Positions 34,476 through 45,436 of a DNA stretch of 64,000 bases are shown here, in pieces. Origin of the DNA: Bicyclus anynana (lineage: Eukaryota > Arthropoda > Insecta > Lepidoptera > Nymphalidae). The notes under the pieces were generated by a model. That model worked only from the letters and a program-made list of their open reading frames with translations, had not been told where the DNA came from and did not search any database. Location: assembly GCF_947172395.1 (NCBI RefSeq), contig NC_069087.1:13845107-13909106 (forward strand), written 5' to 3'. The position numbers were made by a program, and so were the translations under genes. The number at the start of each line of letters is the position of its first letter. The stretch's first letter is position 1.

Positions 34476-34791
34476 AGACGGCGCAGTGGTATGCGCGGTG
34501 GATTTACAAAACGGAGGTCCTGGGTTCGATCCCCAGCTGGGCAGATTGAGATTCTCTTAATTGGTCCAGGTCTGGCTGGTGGGAGGCTTCGGCCGTGGCT
34601 GGTTACCACCCTACCGGCAAAGACGTACCGCCAAGCGTTCCGGTATGATGTCGTGTAGAAACCGCAAGGAGTGTGGATTTTCATCCTCCTCCTAGCAAGT
34701 TAGCCCGTTTCGATCTTAGACTGCATCATCACTTACCATCAGGTGAGTGAATCAAGGGCTAACTTGTAAAGAATAAAAAAAATAATAATAA
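34476..34791 (+). mobile_element. SINE-A, near full length
   Basis: ACGGCGCAGTGGTATGCGCG GTGG head, short of its first few bases, B box GGTTCGATCCCCAGCTGGG, complete body, AGGGCTAACTTGTAAAGAAT AAAAAAAATAAT end. Confidence 0.85.
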
Positions 34792-35191
34792 CTACTTAAT
34801 CCTCAATTATTTTGTCGTTTAAACATTGCTAACATGCAATTTAATAATTGTGCCATACATAATTACTCTTGAACGTTCCCATGTGTTTTTATATTGAATC
34901 ACATTATGTAGGTAATCAATTGTTTCTTGTATGAAGACTGGTGAGTGGTGACACATTTTGCTAAATGATAATCTGTTTATATGCCTCATAAACAGCATGT
35001 AACATGTCGGATAGTGTGACATGTTATTTGTATCTTTGACAGCTGTGATACATTTGATCTCTTAACGTTACGGTACGTTGCGGATTTAATATGAAGCTAT
35101 AATACACGAGTAACAAAAACATACTACTAGAGTTTTATAATGGCTAATCACGGAACTTAAGCTACTGGCTAATGACTGACTTATGACAATT

Positions 35192-35400
35192 CATCATATC
35201 ATATCAGCCGATGGACGTCCACTGCAGGACATAGGCCTTTTCTAGGGACTTCGAAACATCACGATACTGAGCCGTCTGCATCCAGCGAATCCCTGCGACT
35301 CGCTTGATGTCGTCAGTCCACCTGGTGGGGGGTCGGCCAACACTGCGCTTACTAGTGCGGGGTCGCCATTCCAGCACTTTAGGACCCCAACGTCCATCCA
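35192..35400 (-). mobile_element. RTE-type LINE 3' fragment, short
   Basis: On the minus strand: DGRWGPKVLEWRPRTSKRSV and GRPPTRWTDDIKRVAGIRWM in one clean frame, ending KAYVLQWTSIG and a stop, then a decayed ATG tail (TCATCATATCATAT on plus). Only the last 65-70 residues remain. Confidence 0.8.
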
Positions 35401-35619
35401 TTATGACAATTATAATTTTTTTAATAGGTTTATACGTGCTCAAAATTAGTGTCTATCAAATTATTAAAACCGAAAGTAAAATATATTAAACACGTTTTTA
35501 AATAAAAGCTCTGATATAAAGCACCATAGAATGTTTGCCAAGACATAAATTTTATTCTGCGATTATGACCCCATTATCGGTTTATTTTGTTCACTTTGGG
35601 AGTTACTAAAGACTTCAAC

Positions 35620-35827
35620 ATTAGACCGCGTGGTTCCGTTTTATATGATTACGGGGATAATATATAGCCTTTAGCCTTCCTCCATAAATGGGCTATCTAA
35701 CACTGAAAGAATTTTTCAAATCAGACCAGTAGTTTCTGAGGTTAATTAACAGTTATTGTTAGTTAACGCGTTCAATCAATCAATCAAACAAACAAACAAA
35801 CTCTTCAGCTTTATAATATTAGTATAC
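35620..35827 (+). repeat. Family D interspersed repeat
   Basis: ACGGGGATAATATATAGCC, CCATAAATGGGCTATCTAAC, GAAAGAATTTTTCAAATC, a CAAT/CAAA tetranucleotide run and CTCTTCAGCTTTATAATATT AGTATA end. The GC cap is degraded to GACCGCGTGGTTCCG. Confidence 0.62.
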
Positions 35828-36204
35828 ATTGTCACTGAAGATATAAAGAAGTACCCTTCTATACCAAAGAGTCTATTTGAACAGGAAGTGGAAGTAGTTC
35901 TATTTTAGCTTCCGAGATTTGACCCACGCCACTGGTTCTAACAGGGTCAGTTAAAGCTTAATAAGTAACAAGTCGCTTAAACTGCGTTTTTAGTTTCAGT
36001 TACATAACTACTAAACAATCAAGTATTGGGCAATGTTAAGCCCTTATGGTAGCTACTAACTAGAACTACAAGATAATCCATTGATTATCATCGACAAAGT
36101 AGTGCCGACAAAACAATATAACATATAACTAATACATAATAAAACTTATAAAAAAAATTCATAACAGAAAAAAGAAATATTGACAATCTTTATCAAGATT
36201 TCAC

Positions 36205-36320
36205 ATCTGAGAGGCCCGTACGAAAGAAAGAAAAAAAAAACATTTAGTTCAAAATTGTGCCACACACCTTAACACTATTGTAGTGCCTAGTACCTCGACC
36301 ATTCTGGCAAGTTAAAACCA
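36205..36320. repeat. Family P repeat, copy 1
   Basis: GAAAGAAAGAAAAAAAAAAC, CAAAATTGTGCCACACACCT, CACTATTGTAGTGCC and ACCTCGACCATTCTGGCAAG match 45253-45410 in the same orientation. It looks like the 3' end of a retroelement in reverse. Confidence 0.5.
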
Positions 36321-36645
36321 AAAGTAGTCTGAGTGTCTGTAACATCGAAGAACTGAAAAGGTAGTACAGTACAACATAGTCCGAATTTATTTAGAGCGTT
36401 TCTCTATAAGAAGCGTGTCCCGTACGGAACCATCCGTTTCGCAGTAAAATGCTCTAATAACGTAGGTAGGTCTTCACTCCAGGAGCTATAAACTTATTAT
36501 GCTAGAAAGAATTTCTTAAATAGTAGATTTTAGAAGTACCTTGTAGACCTTGTAGAGTAACTTCTATAGTACAAATGTAACCAAATGATATCTCGTAGAG
36601 TTAGTTACGTATCAACATTTGGCCACACTTATACTAGTAGATATC

Positions 36646-36680
36646 TACTTAATGAGGCTATGAAGTACTTAATGAGGCTA
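36646..36680. repeat. 15-bp direct repeat, period 20
   Basis: TACTTAATGAGGCTA occurs twice in a row, immediately before the truncated 5' end of the next SINE-B. Confidence 0.8.
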
Positions 36681-36689
36681 TTAACTAGC

Positions 36690-36906
36690 TCTAACTTTTC
36701 AGTTGTGTGCATTTTAAGAAATTAAATATCACGTGTCTCAAACTGTGAAGGAAAACATCGTGAGGAAACCATACATAGCTGAGATTTTTTTAATCGTGTC
36801 TGCCAATCCGCATTAGGCCAGCGTGGTGGAAAGGTCTAATCCCTCTCATTCTGAGAGGATATTCGTGCTCAGTAGTGAGTTAAAATATGGGTTGATAATG
36901 ATCATG
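36690..36906 (+). mobile_element. SINE-B, 5'-truncated
   Basis: It starts at CTAACTTTTCAGTTGTGTGC and contains AAACTGTGAAGGAAAACATC, GGCCAGCGTGGTGGA, CTCTCATTCTGAGAGGATAT and GGGTTGATAATGATCATG. The tRNA-like head is absent. Confidence 0.8.
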
Positions 36907-37445
36907 AAAACTACTTAATGAAATTTTGCATGTTACAAAATTTACACAGTAGGTTAGCCTACCAAGGCAATTACAGAAGGGATAAAAGCGCAAACAAAAT
37001 CGGATGACTTAGTCATTTATGTATGTAAATATATTAATATAATATGGCGGCATATTAAAAGCATTCAATAAAAAATACGGGAACTGAAAAGGTTAATTTA
37101 TACAACTGTGTGTAACAAGAAACCAAAGTTTCGATTGAACTGATAAATTCAACAGGTGACCTACATAATCAATAGGTCCCTAAACGTACAAAAGCTTAGG
37201 AAGTCAATTCTCATTAAAACGCTGTAAATATATTCTGTAAGTGCGAAACGTTGAGTTCGGTCTAACAATGGTGAGACTAGTGTTGTAAAAAGGTTAAATA
37301 TAAATATCGATCAACTTATCGATTGGAGGTAAATTCTAAGAAATTTATCTTTATTGTTGGTTACCCTACACCGACCAGTTTCTGAAACTAAATTCGCAGC
37401 TATCACCGAAAGGTTGAGCTTGATAAGCCAATTTAAGACCGAATC

Positions 37446-37619
37446 TATACTAATATATAAAGCTGAAGAGTTTGTTTGTTTGGTTGAACGCGCTAATTTC
37501 AGGATCTACTGGTCCGATTTGAAAAATTCTTTCAGTGTTAGATAGCCCATTTATCGAGGCTATATATTATCCCTACGGGAATGGTAATCACGCGGGTGAG
37601 ACCGCGCGGCGTCAGCTAG
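37446..37619 (-). repeat. Family D repeat, left half of an inverted pair
   Basis: TCTATACTAATATATAAAGC TGAAGAGTTTGTTTG, GGTCCGATTTGAAAAATTCT and GTGAGACCGCGCGGCGTCAG CTAGT: a clean reverse copy of family D. Its GC cap faces that of 37708-37916, 89 bp away. Confidence 0.66.
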
Positions 37620-37707
37620 TAAACTAATAAAATCGGACTGTGTTACTTTATATTATTGCTACGTTATAATTACGAGTATGTACCCTTACATATTCTTTTA
37701 TTCTATC

Positions 37708-37916
37708 ACTAGCTGACGCCGTGCGGTTTCACCCACGTGGTTCCCGTTCCCGTAGGAATACGGAGATAATATACAGCCTTTAGCCTTCCTCGATAAATGG
37801 GCTATCTAACAGTGAAATAATTTTTCAAATCGGATCAGTAGTTCCTAAGATTAGCACTTTCAATCAAACAAACAAACTCTTCAGCTTTATAATATTAGTA
37901 TATAAGTATAGATGAT
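37708..37916 (+). repeat. Family D repeat, right half of an inverted pair
   Basis: CACTAGCTGACGCCGTGCGG TTTCACCCACGTGGTTCCCG, TACGGAGATAATATACAGCC, GATAAATGGGCTATCTAAC and CTTTATAATATTAGTATATA are in canonical order. With the preceding copy it makes arms of about 175-200 bp that could pair in a transcript. Confidence 0.66.
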
Positions 37917-38404
37917 AGGTACCCACATTATAAAAGAAAACAACTGGTAAGCGACATTAGGAGTTATGACTCATATGGAATTTAAAATGAAATCATATTA
38001 TTGTGCCTAACCTAACCTAAACGTGCATGAATTTAAAACTCACTTGCATGATTGGCTTAAACAACCAAATGTTGTAAGTTAAATAAAAATAAAACAATCG
38101 TTGTAAATCAGGTACATCACTAGCAGGTACAATGTAAGTGGGCGTTAGTCCGGCCTCCGATCTCTGATATAACAGCCTTTCTTGATCTGTATTCATTCAA
38201 TTAATTTAATAAACCACGACTGCCGGAGCTTGAATAATTCTCGATAACATTCATTTAATGAAAATTAACTCAACCTTTAAAATTATTTATTAATTTAATG
38301 TTGTGTAAATATAATTTTAATTTATTAAGTTTGTTTGGTTTAAGTTAATCAAATAATGGTAGTGCAATTTCACATTTAAATTTTTTAGGAAAAATTATCT
38401 TCCT

Positions 38405-38748
38405 ACTACGCGAAAGCAGCGAAAGTTTGTATGTATGTTTGTTACTCTTTACCGCCGCTACTACAGAAGCGATTTGGCTGAAATTTGGAAAAAGATTTTT
38501 CTACTTTTCATCCCGAAAAAGTCCATGCTTTCCCGAGATTTGCGAAAACTGATGATTTTGATGTTATGAATGTTTGTTACTCTTTCATACCTCGACTACT
38601 GAACCGGATTAACTGAAATTTGGTATTGAGATATATTATAACATGGATTAACACATAGGCTACCTTTTATCACGGAAAAATCCATGGTACCCGAGGGATT
38701 TGTATAAAACTAAATTCCACGCGGACAAAGTCGCGCGCGTCCGCTAGT
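38405..38748 (-). repeat. Family C repeat, dimeric copy with intact cap
   Basis: Two units (about 38425-38565 and 38566-38745) each contain TTTGTTACTCTTT, a CTACTACAG/CGACTACTG block, CTGAAATTTGG and a TTTTCATCCCG or TTTATCACGG block. The end reads CACGCGGACAAAGTCGCGCG CGTCCGCTAG, the intact self-complementary cap. Confidence 0.64.
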
Positions 38749-39019
38749 TTGTTATATAGCTACTAGCACATGCGCGGCTTTGCTCACATTAATGTTATTT
38801 TTATAAATAGCTTGCTGTTGTGTGAAAGCTACGAATATTTCTTATCAGGAAAGGCTTTTTTCTGAAAAGAATGTGCCCTAAATATCCACCTGCTTATAAG
38901 TTAGCAATAATCGCGTTACTTGGTTAATCGCGTCAAAAGTAATACCTACCCCTCAAACAAATCGCGTCGCGTACATTTTACATCTTTTGAGTATTTTCAA
39001 AACTTAAGTCATGGTTTTT

Positions 39020-39240
39020 GGCTGGCTTTGGTGGGAGGCTTTCGACGCGTGGCTAGTTACCACTCTACCGACAAAGACGTACCGCCAAACAATTTAGCGT
39101 TCGGTACCATGTCGTGTAGAAACCAAAAGGAGTGTGGATTTTCATCATCCTCGTAACAAGTTAACTCGCATCCATCTTAGATTGCATCATAATTTACCAC
39201 CAGGTGAGATTGTAGTCAAGGGCTAACTTGTAAAGAATAA
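39020..39240 (+). mobile_element. SINE-A, 5'-truncated
   Basis: GGCTGGCTTTGGTGGGAGGC through CACTCTACCGACAAAGACGT and AAGGGCTAACTTGTAAAGAA TAA. The head is missing. Its A-rich end runs straight into the foldback at 39241. Confidence 0.78.
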
Positions 39241-39567
39241 AAAAATTTTAATAAAAAAAATTCAACCGACTTCCAACTCAAAAATTAACCTAAACTAAAA
39301 AGCAAAAAATAACATCTTACCTATGTGCTACCTTCTGATCAGTTTGAAGGCGGTGCCAAGCCAGTGATGTTTTAATTCAAGCCGTTTAAATTACACAATT
39401 TCTGTGGTTCTTTCAGAAACAGCTTTAATTAAAACATGACACTGGATTGGCACCGCCTTCAAACTGATCAGAAGGTAGCACATAGGTAAGATGTTATTTT
39501 TTGCTTTTTAGTTTAGGTTAATTTTTGAGTTGGAAGTCGGTTGAATTTTTTTTATTAAAATTTTTAT
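39241..39567. mobile_element. Near-perfect 327-bp foldback (family F)
   Basis: The left arm 39241-39377 and right arm 39427-39567 are reverse complements over almost 140 bp. I see only a one-base substitution and a two-base indel around GCCAAGCCAGTGATG against CATGACACTGGATTGGC. The loop is about 49 nt. Recognisable family F blocks occur in both arms (GAAGTCGGTTGAATTTTTTT, CTTTTTAGTTTAGG, CTGATCAGAAGGTAGCACAT). Ordinary family F copies have only the right arm plus a short internal hairpin. A transcript through here would form a long double-stranded RNA stem. Confidence 0.85.
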
Positions 39568-39599
39568 TTTTTAATTTTTAGTGTTAGCACACCTACTGA

Positions 39600-40175
39600 G
39601 TGTGAACTGACTGTCCTCCGTCTTGATCACCAGACCCCCTATGCAGTCACAATCCATATGGGTGGAAAGTTCTCATCAATATAAAATTTATCAAGTCCAA
39701 ACACAAGGTAGCTACTGTGAACCGTCGAGGAGTTCCCTTAACTCTCCTTCATCTTCATCACCAGACCTCTAATACAGTCATAACCTATCCAGGTGGAAAG
39801 TTCTCATCAATACAAATTTATCAAGTCCAAACACAAGGTAGCTACTGTGAACCGTCGAGGAGTTCTCTTCACTGTCCTTCGTCTTCATCATCAGACCCTT
39901 AATACAGTCACAACCCATCTAGGTGGAAAGTTCTCATCAATACAAATTTATCAAGTCCAAACACAAGGTAGCTACTGTGAACCGTCGAGGAGTTCTCTTC
40001 ACTGTCCTTCGTCTTCATCATCAGACCCTTAATACAGTCACAACCCATCTAGGTGGAAAGTTCTCATCAATACAAATAAATTAAGCCCAAACAAAAGGTA
40101 CCTGCTGTAAATCGTTGACGAGTTCCATCGTCTGTGTATCGGCTCCATCATTAGACCAACTCCAGACCTTCATAA
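39600..40175. repeat. 130-bp tandem repeat, about four units
   Basis: The block GGTGGAAAGTTCTCATCAAT occurs at 39661, 39792, 39922 and 40052, giving periods of 131, 130 and 130 bp. The two middle units are almost identical; the outer ones are more diverged, and a partial unit precedes. Each unit also has CACAAGGTAGCTACTGTGAA and CCGTCGAGGAGTTC. Repeated short open frames (for example ..NRRGV..) are by-products. It is part of a retroelement tail with 40195-40465. Confidence 0.9.
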
Positions 40176-40194
40176 AATTGTAGTGGTTTAAAAT

Positions 40195-40465
40195 ACCTTA
40201 CGGAAACACTAACAAACGCACTAGCCGTCTCTACGATTTTCAAAAGTTCCCCTCGATTTCTCCAGGATGCCATCATCAGATCCTGACATGAAAAAAATGG
40301 GACCACCCTGGAATCAAACCCTTCACAACAAAAAAAGAATTTTCAAAATCGGTCCACAAATGACAGAATTATCGCTGGACATACATAAAAAAAAAAAAAA
40401 AAAAAAAAACATACATACAGCCGAACGTAGAACCTCCTCCTTTTTGGAAGTCGGTTAAAAAAAAA
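40195..40465 (-). repeat. Retroposon-like tail (family G) with poly-A/T tract
   Basis: In reverse it reads AACCGACTTCCAAAAAGGAG GAGGTTCTACGTTCGGCTGT, a T tract (40386-40408 on plus is 23 A), GGACCGATTTTGAAAATTC and GGGTGGTCCCATTTTTTTCA TGTCAGGATCTGATGATGG. This is a common lepidopteran repeat plan sharing the AACCGACTTC start with family F. Confidence 0.62.
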
Positions 40466-40705
40466 ATTTCTACATACACTATACCAACATTCTTCCGCCT
40501 TATGTATATATTAGCACTATCTGGACGTGATCAACAGCTATCAACAACCATCTGGCCTTATAGCTTATCAAAACTAAATCAATATGAAAACAAACTTTGT
40601 TTGAAACATGCCGGAACAAAATTATAATGCCGCAGTCACAGAATGCTCCTCTCCGCTGCCGCGATGTTGCCGCGATAGTGCGCTGTTTTTTTTCTGATCA
40701 TATAA

Positions 40706-40847
40706 GTGCCGTACGTCTTTGCCGGTTGGATAGTAACTAGCCAGGGCCCCAACCACCCACCAGTCAGACCTGGACCAATTAAGAAAACCTCATTCGCCCA
40801 GCTGGGAATCAAACCCAGGACCTTCTAAATCTAACGCGCATACCACA
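40706..40847 (-). mobile_element. SINE-A, 5' half only
   Basis: Minus strand: damaged head, B box GGTTTGATTCCCAGCTGGG, GGTCCAGGTCTGACTGGTGG and the ..GGCAAAGACGTACGGCA block. The 3' half is missing. Confidence 0.7.
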
Positions 40848-41751
40848 GTTTAAGTAGTAAAATTTGGGTCGAGGCTTGGCAAGGCCTCTCTGGTGTGTTT
40901 AGAGTAATTTGTGTTAGCCGATGACTCTGTGTGAGACAGCAGTGTCTCCTGGCGAAGCCCTGTTATCAGTAGCGTAGCGTGCCTTGCCCTGTATCAAAAT
41001 TAGTTATGGGGTCTAATAGACAAGCAGCAAATCAGAAAATTTCCCAAAAAGCCCCCAATTCCCTTACTCAAACCCAAAAAAAAATATTACGTCTTGTGTA
41101 CCTACTATGTTTTAACAGACATATTGGTACTCATTTTACTTAGGTAAGATTTAGATGTTGGTTGTTTTGTTTTTTGTGGAAGCACCAGACTAAGTGGGAT
41201 CATGGTTTACATTTTACTTATTTTGGCTTTCACACATAAGGAGCCCGGGGGCCCTATTCCTGTTATGTACCTACTGACTGTAGGGTATTGGTGCCACTGG
41301 AAGTTGACCCAAGAACTAAAACATATACTTACGTATTGACAGCAAACAAATTACGTCAACAACTTGTAAATCTAAAATCATTTATTTAAAACAGTAATGG
41401 AATAAGACAAATAATAGGAATTTGTTTCCACCAGCCTGTTTATTAACCAATAACACATAGTTGAAAATAAATTATGAAGCCGTCAACGGCCTGTGGGTTT
41501 GTTATTAAGATATTATTTAAAATTATCAGATTGCCAGACCCTAGCACACGGGCTCGCTGTTTGGCTTGAGGTGTTTTAAATGTACTGAAACTTATCTTTA
41601 GACACTTTCAATTAATTCTTGTTATTGCTACAACAAAAGAGCTTTTATGGATTAGTTTTGACTACTTTCTGGCGTAGGCAATGCTATGGTTTTTAATACA
41701 GAGGTTTCGATTTTGGGAATCGAGGTTAATTTAGGATTTTATATTTTCTAA

Positions 41752-41817
41752 ATTGGCTGGGCTTTGGTCGTAGGCATCGGCCGTGGTTAATTACCAGCAA
41801 AGACGTCCCGCCAAGTG
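41752..41817 (+). mobile_element. SINE-A internal scrap interrupted by a hairpin
   Basis: GCTGGGCTTTGGTCGTAGGC ATCGGCCGTGG and AGCAAAGACGTCCCGCCAAG match the SINE-A body with several indels. The match stops at the start of the perfect inverted repeat at 41818. Confidence 0.55.
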
Positions 41818-41874
41818 ACCATACGAACCCATCTGACGGTTATACTCAGTAACCGTCAGATGGGTTCGTATGGT
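41818..41874. repeat. Perfect 25-bp inverted repeat, 7-nt loop
   Basis: The left arm starts ACCATACGAACCCATCTGAC and the right arm is its exact complement over all 25 bases, separated by TACTCAG. It interrupts a SINE-A scrap. Its size is near that of a small pre-miRNA stem, but perfect pairing and lack of flanking stem argue more for a template-switch origin. Confidence 0.92.
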
Positions 41875-43480
41875 TATAATCATGGGATACTGATTCTCTG
41901 GAATTCGCTGTAATTTTTAGTTTTGAACACTCCGTACCCGAGTCTTAAACAAACACACCTATAGTGTAAAAATATAGCACACTAACGTAGACTGAAAAAT
42001 AAGAAATATGTTCTTCTTCGGTGTTTGAAAAAAGGACACAAATTGCCTTAGTTTGGAGTTGAATAACACAGATTTCTTTCGAAAACGTTCCTTTTGTCAC
42101 TGGTGACCTATTGTTTTATTCCGAGAAAATCGAATTAATACTAATAGAAAATAGACTTTAGTAGAGCTCGTATAGAGTAAATTTTAGCTAATTCATAACT
42201 TGGCTATTGCAAGGCAACAGTGCTTTATTACTAACTAAGTCTTAAACTACTTATTAAAGTCCATTTTCTAATATTATTATAATAATACAAACACATAAGC
42301 GTACATCTTCATATATGAGAATACGCGGGCCACGCCCCCTTGGGCCTTTTATTGCTAAAGCGTTAGTTTAAGCGTTCTATGTTCTGTGGGTTTATTAAAC
42401 TTGTACCTCTTGCAAGTAAGCCCCCTACCTGCCATCTTAAACTGCATCGCCACTTAACATTATATGTGGTCAAACAACATACTTTTTGTCTTAGTATTTG
42501 ACGTTGGTAATTTCTAATTTGTAATCATTAACACACATTTTTTTAGTGTTTATTACCTGGCTCAGTTGCCATATTAAGTCAAGTAAATACTTACTGGAGC
42601 TATTTACATTTTCCTGGTCCACAGGAAACTCGTGCTTAGTTAATGTTTGTGAGCTATAATGGTTGTTTAAAATACCTATGAACTACACCTACAATCAGAT
42701 TTATAGATATTTGTATCGCGGCAAGAACAAAAATATTTATGCAACGAAATATTATAGTGTTCAGAGATATAATGAACAGTAAACAGAGAGCTATATTTAA
42801 ATAACATAAGTGAAGTGGGTGAATTATTGCCACATCTAAACAAAATAATGCAAATGAATATAAACTCTGACTTCAAGGTTTTAGAGTCTGAAATACTTTA
42901 CCTATTTATATTTTCCTAGCCGCCAACAAAAGTAAGAGCCCATTCACACGAGCCATTTCTTAACATAAGTATGCATTTGTAAGAAATATTCGTGGTATAA
43001 ACGACCTGACGCGATCATCATCTGTAAAGTAGAACTACCACATTTTACCGCCAAGTAGCGTCGTTTTGGTTTGATATTGAATGTGTGCCAGTGAAATTAC
43101 TATCCGTACTATTGGCACCACTTAGAACACTTAACTTCACAGGTTAATTGGCGCAAAACATCGCATAGTAAGACGTATCGGTTAGTGTGACCTAATGCCT
43201 TTTTATAGGCTAAGGTTTTACTTTTAAAATACGACGAGCCATTGTGTTTTTTCTTTAAAAAAAAAATTAGATATTATTACTCTTCGCTAGAGACCCTTAT
43301 AGATCCCATAAATGAATCTTTAACGGGTTTTTTTGCCAGGTTTGCCGCTCATTCTTTGAAGTAGATAATGTAAAAAACGCATTATAGTTAGACGGTTGAG
43401 GATCTAGAGGCTTAAAACCTGCTACCCAAAGCCACCACAGTCCATAAATATTGGCTACATAACTTACCTATGGTAGAAGT
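41875..43480. other. Unassigned DNA
   Basis: A CCCATTCACACGAGCC segment at about 42940 echoes the terminus of the MITE at 12420, but no matching inverted end was found. Nothing else is assignable. Confidence 0.4.
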
Positions 43481-43791
43481 TTGACGGCCTCCGTGGCGCA
43501 GTGGTATGTGCGGTGGATTTACAGGACGGAGGGGTTCGATCTGTTCCGATTGAGATTTTCTTAATTGGTCCAGGTCTGGTTGGTGGGAAGCTTCCGCCGT
43601 GGCTAGTTACCACCCTACCGGCAAAGACGTACCGCCAAGCGATTTAGCGTTCCGGTACGATGCCGTGTAGAAACCGAAAGGGGTGAGGATTTTCATCCTC
43701 CTCCTAACAAGTTAGCCCGCTTCCATCTAAGACTTCACTTACCATCAGGTGAGATTGTAGTCAAGGGCTAACTTGTATAGAATAAAAAAAA
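43481..43791 (+). mobile_element. SINE-A, near full length
   Basis: Well-kept start (TTTGACGGCCTCCGTGGCGC AGTGG); the region around the B box lost several bases (GGAGGGGTTCGATCTGTTCC). The body is complete and the end is CTAACTTGTATAGAATAAAA. Confidence 0.85.
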
Positions 43792-44284
43792 AGTAAGGGA
43801 GGACAAAGTTTCCTGTTAACATAGTGCATTGACGTTTAGCCAGAGGCATACAAATGTAAGAGCGCGACAACGTATAATCATGTTACGCTCAGGCTAGTGT
43901 GAAGGGTCTATAAATATTCATTACAAATCAGTTTGCATGTAATTCGTTCATATCCTTAACTATAATTAACAAATAATGTTCTTAATAGTATACGTAGTAA
44001 ATATATTGAGTTAAATGTGGTCGCTGTTTAGTAACACTCGATTAGTATGTATGGTCAAGAAATAGACAACTTTTAAATCCAACATTATCAACATACCCAT
44101 TTGACACGTTTAACATTGCATGTTACTTAATTTTAATTCTCGATTGGAAAAATACAATTTTTAACTAATTCTTCAGCTATATAATATTAGTATAGATTTT
44201 TATAAAGAGGTAAAGTTTTTGCGGTTGTAGGTATATCTGGATCTACTGAACCTATATCATTTTTTTTTACCAATAGATAGCCAA

Positions 44285-44640
44285 TATTAGTGACCGTTAC
44301 TTCATCCGCGTGGAAATCAATGTATACTTTCAAGCTCTATTCACCACTTTAGAGTTTGAATTTTAAGAACTTTTGAATCTCATAATATTTCGTATTTTTT
44401 TTATGATTTATGAACAAATTTTTAAAACTGTAACTCTAAAAATGAAGGACTTTCCATACATACTTTCAACCTCTATTTCACCCCCTTCTGGTTTTGTTTT
44501 TGCAATAAAAAGTATCCTATAACCTTCTCCGTATTATGGTCTTAAACCGTGCCAAGTTTAATTTGAATTCATTCAGTAGTTTCACCGTGACGCCCGAATA
44601 AAAAAAAAACACGGACACACAGACAGCATTTGCATTTGCG
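44285..44640. repeat. Family E repeat, copy 1
   Basis: AGAGTTTGAATTTTAAGAAC, TTTTTAAAACTGTAACTCTA, AATGAAGGACTTTCCATACA and CCGTGCCAAGTTTAATTTGA are the reverse complement of blocks at 61155-61485, with roughly nine in ten bases shared by eye. It ends with an A run and CACGGACACACAGACAG. No coding frame. Confidence 0.68.
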
Positions 44641-45252
44641 TTATTATTGACGTATTATCAAATTTCTTATGCCTTATCTTGGTATTCGCTACGCGGTAGC
44701 TTCGTAGCTCATTAGAGGTGTGATTCTGCTATTTTATACCCGTTGATGTAATATTCGTCTATAACAAGTTTTAACAGACTTTGAACTTTATTTCTACGGG
44801 ATGCCAAAAGTAAAATGTTCTAACAACGAAGTCGCCATGGAAATGGGCGATGTCTCATCGTTGTAACTTTACAGAATGCAGGGGCAGTTTATATTTATTA
44901 AAAAATCTAATAGGTACATGAATCTCGCATTCCGAAACACGCTGGTGTACGAATATACTTCGGAACTTGATAAACTAGTTACTACAATCAGAACAAAGAT
45001 CTAATACCCTGTGCCACTACCCTATTCTAATTTAGTATAGTATATAGCTGTCGTAGACTTAACAATGAATTATGTATAGTAGATAGCTACAACTCGTAGA
45101 AGACTAAACAATTAAATAACTTATGAGTGAAAAGAATGTATTTTTTTCATTTCAGAATACTATCGCATAGCTTACTATTGGGTAATAATATGATATGATG
45201 ATAATCAGGAAATCCCCTAATATAATAATAAAATTCTTTGCCCTAATATGTC

Positions 45253-45410
45253 TCATGCGAGAGAAAGAAAGAATGAAAGAAAAAACGTTGATTCCAAAAT
45301 TGTGCCATACAGCACAATGCCTAAGCACTTTTGTAGCGTCCGATGCCTCAACCACTTGAACGAGGCAAGACGTTTGTGCCAGTAATTTGACCGGCAAACG
45401 TACTCCAGAC
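45253..45410. repeat. Family P repeat, copy 2
   Basis: GAAAGAAAGAATGAAAGAAA, CAAAATTGTGCCATACAGCA, AAGCACTTTTGTAGCGTCCG and CAACCACTTGAACGAGGCAA match 36205-36320. Confidence 0.52.
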
Positions 45411-45436
45411 CGGAACGCAGCTAACGCAGTTACCTT

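Noticed and set aside
39600..40175. CRISPR-like or satellite array
   Set aside because: Units are 130 bp with no alternation of short repeats and unique spacers; it is a local tandem duplication in a retroelement tail, in an insect genome.
41818..41874. Confident microRNA gene
   Set aside because: Arms pair without any bulge and there is no extended lower stem as in typical insect pre-miRNAs, so it is listed only as an inverted repeat.
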